This document shows positions 1-7,702 of a stretch of DNA of 16,311 bases, one piece after another (the first letter of the stretch is position 1; every line of letters starts with the position of its first letter). The position numbers and the translations under genes were made by a program. The stretch spans positions 1-16,311 of the forward strand of contig SKVL01000032.1 in NCBI GenBank assembly GCA_007129455.1, in the 5' to 3' direction. Under the pieces are notes generated by a model. It was not told the DNA's origin. It saw only the letters and a list, made by a program, of their open reading frames with translations, and did not search any database. This DNA comes from Candidatus Campbelliibacteriota bacterium. GTDB taxonomy: Bacteria; Patescibacteriota; Minisyncoccia; Phycocordibacterales; CSBR16-193.

Positions 1-45
1 TACGGCGAACAAAATAGCCACAAGTGGTAGGGTTCCTTTTTTCAT
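1..45 (-). CDS. 5' end of an exported or membrane protein (partial)
   Basis: Reading leftward from an ATG at 45-43 there are 15 open codons that run off the window edge. The peptide starts Met-Lys-Lys-Gly and continues with a hydrophobic stretch (LPLVAILFAV), which is the pattern of a bacterial signal peptide or first membrane anchor. A possible -10 box (TACAAT on the minus strand, 80-75) lies about 29 bases upstream, without a convincing -35. The gene diverges from the secreted protein at 289. Function cannot be told from 15 residues. Confidence 0.5.
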   Translation of the reverse strand, partial: MKKGTLPLVAILFAV

Positions 46-109
46 AAAGCTACACTGCTCATCTTATGAACCCCATTGTAGCAAAGTTTTTATATTTAAA
101 AGTAGCGAC

Positions 110-118
110 TTATACACA
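110..118 (+). promoter_or_regulatory. DnaA-box-like 9-mer (TTATACACA)
   Basis: TTATACACA differs from the consensus DnaA box TTATCCACA at one central position, a variant known to be bound in several bacteria. It lies in the intergenic region between the partial leftward gene and the gene at 289, 64 bases from a perfect box at 183-191. Binding is inferred. Confidence 0.35.
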
Positions 119-182
119 CCCGTCCTTTTTTATTCCCCAACCCTCAGTCTTAAAGTAAGGACGCTCGGACCTTGAAAGATCG

Positions 183-191
183 TGTGGATAA
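183..191 (-). promoter_or_regulatory. Perfect DnaA box
   Basis: TGTGGATAA is the exact reverse complement of the consensus DnaA box TTATCCACA. It sits where the -35 element of the TATAAT promoter at 211-216 would be, so bound DnaA would be placed to affect transcription of the PG-binding gene at 289. This could also be chance, since a 9-mer can occur randomly in a window of this size. Confidence 0.4.
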
Positions 192-210
192 AAACAAGAG
201 AAAGGTGGTG

Positions 211-216
211 TATAAT
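211..216 (+). promoter_or_regulatory. Candidate -10 box for the PG-binding/TIG gene
   Basis: A perfect TATAAT, directly preceded by TG, lies 72 bases upstream of the ATG at 289. No good -35 hexamer is found at 16-18 bases spacing; that position holds the edge of the DnaA box at 183-191. The leader contains only a five-codon open frame (ATG at 222) and an A/T-rich stretch. Confidence 0.45.
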
Positions 217-288
217 TATTAATGCTAAGTTTGGTTTAAGAGCGCTTGAGACTAAGCTTGTTTTTTAATATTTTTTAAAATAAACAAA

Positions 289-1389
289 ATGAATATACTA
301 ACGAGAGTATTCTTTAAAAAGACCTCAACTTTGGTGGTGGGTTTTTTGGTGGCCACTGTTTTTTTAGGTGGTTCGGTTTTACAAGCTTATGTTGACCCTG
401 TTTCAAAATTTGAGTTTAATCGTGATTTGACAATCGGAAGCACAGGCCCCGATGTTCAATCTCTTCAGGTGTTTTTGAACCGAGACCCCGATACGCGCCT
501 GGCAATCTTGGGTGCGGGCTCTCCCGGACAAGAAACGGAATACTTCGGACCGATAACAAGAAATGCAATCATTCGTTTTCAAGAGAAGTATGCCGACGAG
601 ATACTGAGACCGTTGAACCTTTGGAGTGGAACCGGCTATTTCGGACCTTCGACGAGAGCGAAGATAATGAGTCTTTTAAACACACAAGCGACTACCCCCA
701 CCACCCCTGTCATTCCTCCCGATTCGGAGAAAAAAGAGGAAAAATCTTCCGAAACTTTTGGAATGTACACGGATGAGTTGATGTTAACGCAACCTTCTCA
801 CTATTACGGTGAAAAAGGAACAACCCTGAATCTTTACGGTTTTGGATTTTCATCAAACAACACGATTCACTTCGGGGATGATTTTTCAATTGAAAACATC
901 AAAGCGGAAAGTCATGACACTATAAAGATAAATGTTCCTGATGAGTTGGGTTCCGGTTATTACGACCTTAGGGTAGAGAATGAAAAGGGCGAGGGCGCCG
1001 AGAGTCAGGCGTTCTTTGTGGTTGTTGACAAGGGCTCCGTTCCGCCAAGAATAGATTCGGTGAGCCCCGAGAGAGCCAAGCCTGGTGACACGGTAGTGGT
1101 TTACGGGGAGGGTTTTAACAGGGATTGGAATATGGTAAGAACAACCTTTTTCACGGCGGAAGGCTTTTCGTCTGTTGACGGGAGAGTTCTAACCTTTAAG
1201 ATTCCGCATTCCTTTTTTGAAGAGACGGATTTAGATCCAGACCATATCAATATGGATAATTTACCCGACGAGCCAACCCCGACACCGACGGGGGATGACA
1301 GGTGGGAATTTGAAACCTACATCTATGTCGTAAATGTGGGAGGTATAAGTATGGATCCCGGGAGCTTTATACTGGAGTTGAACCTTTAA
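289..1389 (+). CDS. Secreted peptidoglycan-binding protein with two IPT/TIG-like domains
   Basis: The 366-residue product is exported: basic N-terminus, then a hydrophobic segment at about residues 13-32 ending in a signal-peptidase-like site (VLQA-Y). Residues about 45-130 match the PG_binding_1 fold in the long form common in Parcubacteria, with 'GSTGPDVQSLQVFLN' near the start and two 'YFGP.T' turns (residues 85-90 and 117-122). A Thr/Pro-rich linker (131-150) leads to two immunoglobulin-like IPT/TIG domains, about 165-246 and 252-364; the second starts with the typical 'PPRIDSVSPERAKPGDTV'. Likely role: a cell-wall-anchored surface protein or adhesin; the partner is unknown. The start is an ATG in an A-rich context without Shine-Dalgarno. 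The next gene starts 11 bases after the stop, so the two are probably co-transcribed. Confidence 0.8.
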   Translation: MNILTRVFFKKTSTLVVGFLVATVFLGGSVLQAYVDPVSKFEFNRDLTIGSTGPDVQSLQVFLNRDPDTRLAILGAGSPGQETEYFGPITRNAIIRFQEKYADEILRPLNLWSGTGYFGPSTRAKIMSLLNTQATTPTTPVIPPDSEKKEEKSSETFGMYTDELMLTQPSHYYGEKGTTLNLYGFGFSSNNTIHFGDDFSIENIKAESHDTIKINVPDELGSGYYDLRVENEKGEGAESQAFFVVVDKGSVPPRIDSVSPERAKPGDTVVVYGEGFNRDWNMVRTTFFTAEGFSSVDGRVLTFKIPHSFFEETDLDPDHINMDNLPDEPTPTPTGDDRWEFETYIYVVNVGGISMDPGSFILELNL

Positions 1390-1400
1390 TTTTAAAAATC

Positions 1401-1853
1401 ATGATTAATATAAAAAAAGTTAAAAAACCATTTTCAAAGACTGATGACGGGAACGCTCCTGAGGTGAGGCATAGGTCTCTGGCTTTGATTTTCATGTTCA
1501 TTCTCATTTTTCCTCTGGTGTTCTCTTTATTTATCTTTTCAAAACCCGAAACAGCCGAAGCACAAGTGGTTCCCTTCGGTGGTCTAATTCTGGACAGAAG
1601 AGGATGTAGTACATCATGCGGTCATGTTTCGGGAACACTGCTTCTTTATGTCGGACCTCCCGTCAGCGCTTGGGTGATGTATGTTCCAGGTGTATCAATT
1701 CTGTATCCATTCGAGTCTCTTCAGCGTGGAAATTGGGTGCTCGGCATATACTATCCCGGTACGGCATCGATATGCTGGCGTAGGGATTCCGGTCGGTGTT
1801 TCTCGAACGGTTGGGCTTGGGGAAACATAAACATGGTCGGCACATCACTGTAA
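1401..1853 (+). CDS. Small secreted four-cysteine protein of unknown function
   Basis: The 150-residue product has a charged 26-residue N-terminus, a hydrophobic segment at about 27-47 and a likely signal-peptidase site after 'ETAEA' (residue 54). The mature part is about 96 residues and has exactly four cysteines (69, 73, 125, 133), consistent with two disulfides, with several Gly/Pro/aromatic turns ('LLLYVGPPVSAWVMY', 'NWVLGIYYPG'). It has no motif I can assign to a named family. It follows the PG-binding/TIG gene by 11 bases and is followed by a terminator, so it is the last gene of a two-gene surface-protein unit. The ATG lies after 'TTTTAAAAATC' with no Shine-Dalgarno. Export is fairly sure; function unknown. 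Confidence 0.65.
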   Translation: MINIKKVKKPFSKTDDGNAPEVRHRSLALIFMFILIFPLVFSLFIFSKPETAEAQVVPFGGLILDRRGCSTSCGHVSGTLLLYVGPPVSAWVMYVPGVSILYPFESLQRGNWVLGIYYPGTASICWRRDSGRCFSNGWAWGNINMVGTSL

Positions 1854-1886
1854 CTTAAAAGTAAAGTTTGTTTTTAAAGATTTTGG

Positions 1887-2699
1887 TCACACCTCGGAAG
1901 CCTTCGGGGTGTTTTCTTTTATCGATGAAACCAAACAAACCCACCCGTTAAGGGAGATATCCTCGGCGCGAATTTTTGGGTTTAAGTCGCACCTTTCAAA
2001 AACCGATTCCAAGGTCTTTCTATTAAACTCTTTTGACAGATTGCCCAAAAGAGCTTTTCTTTTTTGAGAGAAACCGGCTCGTAGAATTTCAAAAAAAAGC
2101 TTTTCTTCTTGAGGATCAGAGAAGGGGTTGGTTATGTTCTCTATGGCAAGGATTGCCGAGTCCACCTTCGGGGGCGGTGAAAAAGAGCCGGCTTTTACCG
2201 TGGCTATGTATTTGGGGGTGCCGTATGCTTTTATACTCAAAGAGAGGAGGCTCTCTTTTTTTGATCTGGTGATACGCTCGGCTACCTCCTTTTGAACCAG
2301 AAAAACTATTCTCTCCGGGCGTGGCGGACGGGACAGAAACGAGCGCAGTAAAAAACCGGTTATGTAATAGGGAATGTTTCCGACAAGTTTGTATTTTGAA
2401 ATTCCTTCGGGCAGGAGCTCTCCGGCTGAGATGTTCCTGATGTCGGATTCTATTATCTTAAGTTGCGAACTTTTTATTTCTTCTTTGAATATCTTTTCAA
2501 GCCCCAAGACCAGGGTCTTGTCTTTTTCAACCGCTATCACTCTCGCACCTCGTGAGAGGAGTTCTTTGGTGAGTTCGCCGTGACCCGGACCCACTTCCAC
2601 AACAAACTCCCCTCTTTTGATGGAGACGGAATCCGCTATTTTCCGGAGCGCGGAGTCGGACTTTAAAAAATGTTGTCCAAGTGACTTTTTCGCTTTCAT
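1887..2699 (-). CDS. rsmA: 16S rRNA (adenine(1518)-N6/adenine(1519)-N6)-dimethyltransferase RsmA/KsgA
   Basis: RsmA transfers four methyl groups from S-adenosylmethionine to two neighbouring adenines in the 3'-terminal hairpin of 16S rRNA late in small-subunit assembly. The 270-residue product has the family landmarks in order: 'KKSLGQHFL' at 4-12, SAM motif I 'VEVGPGHGELT' at 34-44, an acidic residue of motif II (E58), the catalytic 'NIPYY' at 108-112, and 'FSPPPKVDSA' at 173-182, then the short helical C-terminal domain with 'GFSQKRKALLGNL'. Length is normal. The ATG follows 'ATAAATAAAAC' with no Shine-Dalgarno. It lies 43 bases downstream of uvrD on the same strand, so the two are probably one transcript. 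No terminator is visible after it. Confidence 0.95.
   Translation of the reverse strand: MKAKKSLGQHFLKSDSALRKIADSVSIKRGEFVVEVGPGHGELTKELLSRGARVIAVEKDKTLVLGLEKIFKEEIKSSQLKIIESDIRNISAGELLPEGISKYKLVGNIPYYITGFLLRSFLSRPPRPERIVFLVQKEVAERITRSKKESLLSLSIKAYGTPKYIATVKAGSFSPPPKVDSAILAIENITNPFSDPQEEKLFFEILRAGFSQKRKALLGNLSKEFNRKTLESVFERCDLNPKIRAEDISLNGWVCLVSSIKENTPKASEV
1889..1920 (+). terminator. Rho-independent terminator of the surface-protein pair
   Basis: A 10-bp stem (ACACCTCGGA at 1889-1898 with TTCGGGGTGT at 1903-1912, two G-T pairs) closes an AGCC tetraloop and is followed by TTTCTTTT. It lies about 35 bases after the stop at 1853. The hairpin is also the last codons of the convergent rsmA, so the same bases serve as coding sequence on the other strand. 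Confidence 0.8.
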
Positions 2700-2742
2700 G
2701 TTTTATTTATAAAACAGATCAAGATTGGATAAGTACATGACA

Positions 2743-4680
2743 TCAGTATATCGGAGGCAGGGGTGGGCCGGAAAGCAGGCCCAAGCCGCCCTCTTCTTCG
2801 AAAAACTCGCTTTCGGTAAGGATGTTCTCTTCGCCGATGTCGGAGATGAAGCGGGACGGGGTTCGGACCGATGTTGTTCCGAAGATGGTCCTTATATAAG
2901 TCGAGGACAGATAAGCCTTAACCCGTGCTCGGGTTAAGGCGACATAAAAGAGCCTGCGCTCCTCCTCCTCGTCCCGGGCTTCATCGGTTACGGGCTCGTG
3001 CGGAAACAACCCTTCTTCCAGACCGGCTATGAAGACGTGTTTAAACTCCAGTCCCTTGGCGGCGTGGACCGTCATCAGTCTGACACACGCACTTTCTTCC
3101 GTGAGTAGAGCGTCCTGTTCGCTGAAAAGAGCGACATGTTCCAAAAACCTTTCAAGCCCCTCTTCCGGTCCCAGTTCATCGTACCTGGAAGCCAAGGTCA
3201 CCAACTCTCTGACGTTCTCCAGCCTTTCGTCTTCATTTCGTGTTTTATACCAACTCGCCAAACCGCTCTCTTCCAGCACGAACTTCAACAGCTCCGAAGG
3301 GGGGAGTCGGTTACTTTTTTTCTTGATTCTCTCAAGGAGAGCCCTGAAGGAAACCACTTTCTCTTTAGTTCTTTGCGGAAGCTCTTCTTCCCTTCCGTCG
3401 AAAACCTTGAGCAAGGTCACCTTGCCGATTCCTCGAGTGGGGGTGTTGATGATGCGCCCCAGAGAACTTTTACTCTTGCTGTTCAAAGACGCTTCAATGT
3501 ATGAGAGGACATCCTTGACCTCTTGTCTTTGCAGGAACTTAACTCCCACCACAGCGTAAGGAACACCTTGTGTAAGAAAAGCTTCTTCAAGTGCTCGTGA
3601 CTGGAAGTTTGTTCGGTAAAGAACGGCAACGCTTGAAGCGGAAACGCCAGCCCTCAGGAGTTCTTGTGTTTTTTCCGCGACCGTTAGCGCCTCTCCCGTT
3701 TCTGACCCTGCGACCGAGTACTCTATTTTCTCTCCTTCGTCATTGGATGTGTATAGATTTTTTTCTTTTCTGCGACTGTTCAGGGAGATGACCTTATTGG
3801 CGGCATCAAGGATTGTTTTGGTGGAGCGGTAGTTCTCTTCCAGTACGAAAGTTTTGGTGTTCGGGTATTTGTTTTCGAACTTAAGCATTGCGTCAACCCG
3901 CGCCCCTCTCCAGCTGTATATGCATTGATCCAAATCACCGGTTGCACAGATGTTCTTATGTTTTTGGGCCAGTATGTCGGAGAGCCGACTTTGAACCTCG
4001 TTGGTGTCTTGGTACTCGTCAATGTGAATGTACGACCAGAAGGATTGATAGAACTCCTTTATTTCTTTTTCTGATTCAAGGACCTTCAATGGCCTGATAA
4101 GAAGATCGTCAAAATCAACCAAAGACTCTTCTTTCAGGATCTTTTCGTACTCTTTCCAGAGTTCCAATCTAACCTCGTCCGATCTTCTGCCGATCCCCAT
4201 ATGTTCTTCCGGAGAGATCAGGGCGTTCTTTTGACGGGAAATGAAGGCCAGGACCTTGCCCGGCTCGGCGGTTTTGATGTCGATTCCCAACCTTCGCGCC
4301 GACTCTTTAAGTAGTTGTTTCGAGCGTTCACGATCGGCAATGCCGAAGTTCTTATTCAGACCCGCCTCCTCGAAGTGATTTCTCAATATGTAAACTCCCA
4401 AAGAGTGAAATGTGGAAACGAAAGGCTTGTTCATACTTGACCGGGAGAGCCCCTGATTCTTTTTTGTTTTCAGGAGAGCGTCGACCCTCTCTCTCATCTC
4501 TTGCGCGGCTTTGTTGGTGAAGGTTATTGCCAAGATGTTTTGCGGAGGGACTCCGGAGTCTATGATCGAGGCGATCCGACAGGTTATCGTTCGGGTTTTT
4601 CCGGTACCGGCGCCGGCGACTATCAAAACCGGGCCGTTGTGCCACTCTACGACCTCTTTTTGTTTCTTGTTCAGCCTCAT
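2743..4680 (-). CDS. UvrD/PcrA-type superfamily 1 DNA helicase
   Basis: This is a 3'-5' ATP-dependent helicase acting in repair and in clearing replication obstacles. The 645-residue product carries all SF1A motifs: Walker A 'AGAGTGKT' (22-29), motif Ia 'ITFTNKAAQEM' (52-62), motif II 'DEYQDTN' (221-227), motif III 'GDLDQCIYSWRGA' (248-260), motif IV 'ENYRST' (282-287), motif V 'RLMTVHAAKGLEF' (534-546) and motif VI 'RRLFYVALTRAR' (575-586). Motif III differs from the usual GD-D-DQSIY (here Leu and Cys). The protein is about 75-80 residues shorter than typical UvrD/PcrA, mostly at the C-terminus, so it may lack the RNA-polymerase-binding tail. I cannot separate uvrD from pcrA by sequence alone. 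The start is ATG at 4680 without Shine-Dalgarno. rsmA follows on the same strand. Confidence 0.92.
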   Translation of the reverse strand: MRLNKKQKEVVEWHNGPVLIVAGAGTGKTRTITCRIASIIDSGVPPQNILAITFTNKAAQEMRERVDALLKTKKNQGLSRSSMNKPFVSTFHSLGVYILRNHFEEAGLNKNFGIADRERSKQLLKESARRLGIDIKTAEPGKVLAFISRQKNALISPEEHMGIGRRSDEVRLELWKEYEKILKEESLVDFDDLLIRPLKVLESEKEIKEFYQSFWSYIHIDEYQDTNEVQSRLSDILAQKHKNICATGDLDQCIYSWRGARVDAMLKFENKYPNTKTFVLEENYRSTKTILDAANKVISLNSRRKEKNLYTSNDEGEKIEYSVAGSETGEALTVAEKTQELLRAGVSASSVAVLYRTNFQSRALEEAFLTQGVPYAVVGVKFLQRQEVKDVLSYIEASLNSKSKSSLGRIINTPTRGIGKVTLLKVFDGREEELPQRTKEKVVSFRALLERIKKKSNRLPPSELLKFVLEESGLASWYKTRNEDERLENVRELVTLASRYDELGPEEGLERFLEHVALFSEQDALLTEESACVRLMTVHAAKGLEFKHVFIAGLEEGLFPHEPVTDEARDEEEERRLFYVALTRARVKAYLSSTYIRTIFGTTSVRTPSRFISDIGEENILTESEFFEEEGGLGLLSGPPLPPIY

Positions 4681-4739
4681 GATGAGTCGAATAATAGCAT
4701 AAATTTATGGCCAAAACCCTGTTTTTCCGCGGATTTTTA

Positions 4740-4748
4740 TTATCCACA
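4740..4748 (+). promoter_or_regulatory. Perfect DnaA box
   Basis: TTATCCACA, an exact consensus match, lies in the divergent intergenic region between the helicase gene and the LysM/M23 gene, 17 bases upstream of the -35 element at 4766. It could be a DnaA regulatory site for the wall hydrolase; binding is inferred. Confidence 0.4.
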
Positions 4749-4765
4749 AGCTGAATCTAAAAGCA

Positions 4766-4793
4766 TTGACTGACAAGACATGGGGGGTATAAT
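4766..4793 (+). promoter_or_regulatory. Sigma-70-type promoter of the LysM/M23 gene
   Basis: TTGACT at 4766-4771, a 16-base spacer and a perfect TATAAT at 4788-4793. Transcription would start near 4800, giving a leader of about 30 bases before the TTG start at 4830. Confidence 0.75.
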
Positions 4794-4829
4794 TGTAATA
4801 TCCCCAAAATATATTGTCGGGGGGTAGAG

Positions 4830-6020
4830 TTGGCCGGTTTTACCAGAGAGGTGTCCGAAAAGGAGGTTTTACCGCTTAAAAAAAGGCTTATTTTAAAAAT
4901 CCCACATGAACCCGCCTCGGATGGTTTGAGGAGCAAGAGTCGGGGGACAGACGAGGGTTTCTCTGAAAACAACCTGAAAACAAAGACTTCTTCAGATGAA
5001 AGGAGGAGGTGTTGTTTTTTGCTCAATTTGACTTACACGACTTCTGTCGTGTTTGCGGTGATGGTTGTGACTTCATTTTATATCTCACCGGGAGTTTCCT
5101 CTTTCTACGGAAACAGTCAGCAGTACTTTGTCAACTCTCAGAACATAGACTTACTCAGCAATTTGCCGAAAACCGAAGCACACCCTTTTGCTGTCGGAGG
5201 TTTCAGTTTGAAGACCGATGATGAAGGGATTGCCGTAATGCATGATAATTTCTCCACCGACCTGTATCCGTCGAGTTTTAAAAACGAAAGACAGGAAGAG
5301 ATCTATGTTGTAAGAGAGGGAGACACCTTATCCGAGATAGCAAATAATATATACAATGTTTCGGTAAATACCGTTATTTGGGCTAACGACTTGAGCGGGG
5401 ACAAGATATTCGAAGGTCAGCACTTGGTGATACTGCCCTTCACGGGAGTTCGCCATCAGGTGAAAGATAATGAGACCATAGGCGGTTTGGCGAAAAAATA
5501 CAAAGTTTCCTCCGAGGAGATAATGGAGTTCAACGACATTTGGGATGACAAGAAGCTGGCGGTGGGAAACTTTATTGATGTACCGGGTGCTGTCAAAGAA
5601 GTTATTGTCCCTCAACCTGAAAGAGTGGCGGTTGCTCAGACATCTTCCGGCGTTACTTACAGTAACCAGAGCGTTTCCGCCGCCAGTGGCTATTTCATGA
5701 GACCCGTCAGAGGGGGTATTCGCACCCAGGGGCTTCACGGCAGAAATGCTGTTGACATAGCGGCTCCCACGGGAACACCCATCTATGCGGCAGCCTCCGG
5801 AGAGGTGGTTGTCAGTGCTTGGCATGGTCAGTACGGTCATTACATCAAGATCAATCATCCCAACGGTACCGCCACATTGTATGCTCATAACAGTAGAAAT
5901 CTGGTCGGCGTGGGGCAATGGGTTTCAAAAGGTGATGTTATTGCCAGTATGGGATCAACCGGCTTTTCGACTGGTCCACACCTTCACTTCGAGGTACACG
6001 GAGCCGCCAATCCTTTTTAA
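4830..6020 (+). CDS. Membrane-anchored LysM / M23 peptidase cell-wall hydrolase
   Basis: The product (396 residues) is predicted to cut peptide cross-bridges in peptidoglycan outside the cell. It has a basic N-terminal tail, a membrane segment or signal anchor at about 67-87, two LysM peptidoglycan-binding repeats (about 158-203 and 208-252; first one 'YVVREGDTLSEIANNIYNV'), a linker, and an M23 (LytM) domain from about 300. The zinc ligands H303 and D309 and the 'HLHFEV' motif (H384, H386) are present, as is H353 in 'YAH', so it should be active. The chain stops at 'GAANPF', a few residues short of the usual M23 C-terminus. Start: TTG at 4830 preceded by GGGGGGTAGAG; a second candidate is TTG at 5019 (residue 64), 9 bases after AGGAGGAGG (5001-5009), which would give a plain signal-anchor N-terminus. 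It is transcribed alone. Confidence 0.88.
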   Translation: MAGFTREVSEKEVLPLKKRLILKIPHEPASDGLRSKSRGTDEGFSENNLKTKTSSDERRRCCFLLNLTYTTSVVFAVMVVTSFYISPGVSSFYGNSQQYFVNSQNIDLLSNLPKTEAHPFAVGGFSLKTDDEGIAVMHDNFSTDLYPSSFKNERQEEIYVVREGDTLSEIANNIYNVSVNTVIWANDLSGDKIFEGQHLVILPFTGVRHQVKDNETIGGLAKKYKVSSEEIMEFNDIWDDKKLAVGNFIDVPGAVKEVIVPQPERVAVAQTSSGVTYSNQSVSAASGYFMRPVRGGIRTQGLHGRNAVDIAAPTGTPIYAAASGEVVVSAWHGQYGHYIKINHPNGTATLYAHNSRNLVGVGQWVSKGDVIASMGSTGFSTGPHLHFEVHGAANPF

Positions 6021-6036
6021 ATAAATCTAATATCTA

Positions 6037-6069
6037 AAAAAACTCGGAAGAATATTTTCCGAGTTTTTT
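6037..6069. terminator. Bidirectional rho-independent terminator
   Basis: A perfect 13-bp stem (6037-6049 with 6057-6069; core ACTCGGAA/TTCCGAGT) with a 7-base loop, having an A-run on the left side and a T-run on the right side. It can end both the rightward LysM/M23 gene (stop at 6020) and the leftward comM (stop at 6143). Confidence 0.9.
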
Positions 6070-6142
6070 GTATTGAAAGAGTTTAAATTTCAAACCCGAA
6101 GCAACTTTTTGCCACCTCAAGCTTTCAAGTTTTTAAAAACTA

Positions 6143-7702
6143 TCACAAAAAGGTATTCAAAGCCGGTCGATACTGTAGTGCTTCGAGTATATGAGACTCT
6201 TTTATCTCCTCGCTTTCCTCGAGGTCGGCAATCGTTCTGGCCACTTTTATAATCCGGTGATAGGTGCGCGCCGTGAGACCCATCTTCTCCGCCGAAAGTA
6301 TAAGGGTCTCTTCGGCTCTTTCGGAGAGCCCCGCTTTCAGGTTAATGTTGCGAGTGTTCATATCTTTGTTGGTAAGACATCCCTTTTGGTCGGAGAATCT
6401 TTTTTCTTGCTTCAGTCGCGCGCGCTTTATTCTCGAAAGAGCACTTTTATCTTTTCCTGTGTTCTTGTTTTGGCCCGATAGTTTTCTGTGTGGTACGGCG
6501 TCAACCGTGCACCACAGGTCTATCCTGTCTATAATGGGACCCGAAAGTTTTTTTCTGTAACGGTTTATGTCGTGCGCCGTGCAACTACATTCACTTTTCT
6601 CGCTTCCGAAATATCCGCAGGGGCAAGGATTAAAGGCTGCCACTAAAAGGAAATTTGCCGGAAAAGAAACCTTTCCTTGAGAGCGGGATATCGCTATCAC
6701 TCCTTCTTCTATGGGTTCTCTGAGGGACTCAATTATGCGTCTGTCGAACTCGGGAAACTCATCGAGGAACAAAACGCCATTATGAGCCAAGGTTATCTCT
6801 CCGGGGCGAGGATGACTTCCTCCGCCGACAACCGCAGCTGGAGATGAGGTGTGGTGAGGGGCACGAAAAGGAGGTTCGGTAATCAGAGATCCGGGGGGAA
6901 GTGTTCCGGCGATGGAGTGCAGAGAGGTTGTTTCAAAAACCTGTTCCTCACTCAACTTCGGAAGGATTGAGGCTAAGGCTTTGGCCAGAAGAGTTTTCCC
7001 CGCCCCAGGAGGTCCGTGCATGGCAATGTTGTGCCGACCCGCCGCCGCGATCTCCAGAGCTCTTTTGGCGGTCTCTTGCCCCCTAATGTCGGAAAAGGTG
7101 TTTTTGTAAAGAACCTTCTCATACATTAAAGGAGTTATCGGCTGAACGGCGATACTTTTCGGAGGATTGAACTCGATGTCCTCTTTTTTGTTTATATGGG
7201 TGATAACCTCAAAAAGAGACTCCGCCCCGTAAACTTCGATGTTTTTGACAAACGCGGCCTCCGCCGCATTGGATCTCGGAACGAATATCTTTTTAAAACC
7301 TTCTTTCACGGCTTCTCTCGCCATGGGCAGGACCCCTCTTATAGGTTGGAGAGAGCCATCAAGCGAGAGTTCCCCGACAAAAATTGATTTATCTTCTTTG
7401 AATTCAATCGCTCCGGTTGCCTTGAGGTATCCCAGAGCGATGGCCAGATCAAAGGATGTCCCTTCTTTTTTTAACGAAGCGGGCGCCAATGAGACAACAA
7501 CTTTCTGATTTTTTTGTTTGGGTGAAGTAAACCCCGTATTTTTAACGGCTGCCGCTATTCTGTCTTGTGCTTCTTCGACGGCCTTTGTAGGAAGACCGAC
7601 AATGCAAAAAGAATGAAGACCGTTTGATATATCGGTCTCGACATTTATAGTCGTGGTTTCAAGCGGGGTCGCTTGGATGCATTGAACTTTTGAAAAACTC
7701 AT
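6143..7702 (-). CDS. comM: ComM/YifB family Mg-chelatase-like AAA+ ATPase
   Basis: ComM is a hexameric helicase that drives branch migration during integration of transforming DNA in competent bacteria. The 519-residue product has the N-terminal S5/Lon-protease-like ComM domain ('GLHSFCIVGLPTKAVEEAQDRI', about 29-50), Walker A 'GPPGAGKT' (230-237), Walker B 'GVLFLDE' (309-315), 'LREPIEEG', the 'NPCPCGY' motif with a following 'CSC' that gives four possible zinc-binding cysteines, and the sensor/arginine region 'IIDRIDL'. Length is normal. I choose the ATG at 7702, whose A overlaps the stop of the upstream zinc-finger gene (TGATG), which suggests translational coupling; a TTG one codon earlier is also in frame. 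No other competence gene is in view. Confidence 0.93.
   Translation of the reverse strand: MSFSKVQCIQATPLETTTINVETDISNGLHSFCIVGLPTKAVEEAQDRIAAAVKNTGFTSPKQKNQKVVVSLAPASLKKEGTSFDLAIALGYLKATGAIEFKEDKSIFVGELSLDGSLQPIRGVLPMAREAVKEGFKKIFVPRSNAAEAAFVKNIEVYGAESLFEVITHINKKEDIEFNPPKSIAVQPITPLMYEKVLYKNTFSDIRGQETAKRALEIAAAGRHNIAMHGPPGAGKTLLAKALASILPKLSEEQVFETTSLHSIAGTLPPGSLITEPPFRAPHHTSSPAAVVGGGSHPRPGEITLAHNGVLFLDEFPEFDRRIIESLREPIEEGVIAISRSQGKVSFPANFLLVAAFNPCPCGYFGSEKSECSCTAHDINRYRKKLSGPIIDRIDLWCTVDAVPHRKLSGQNKNTGKDKSALSRIKRARLKQEKRFSDQKGCLTNKDMNTRNINLKAGLSERAEETLILSAEKMGLTARTYHRIIKVARTIADLEESEEIKESHILEALQYRPALNTFL

Noticed and set aside
3029..3559. Rightward 176-codon frame inside the helicase gene
   Set aside because: Ser/Leu-rich translation typical of an antisense shadow; the opposite strand carries all SF1 helicase motifs.
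4352..4747. Leftward 131-codon frame overlapping the start of the helicase
   Set aside because: Very Arg-rich out-of-frame translation of the helicase gene.
5328..5918. Leftward 196-codon frame opposite the LysM/M23 gene
   Set aside because: No recognisable domain; the forward strand has intact LysM and M23 motifs.
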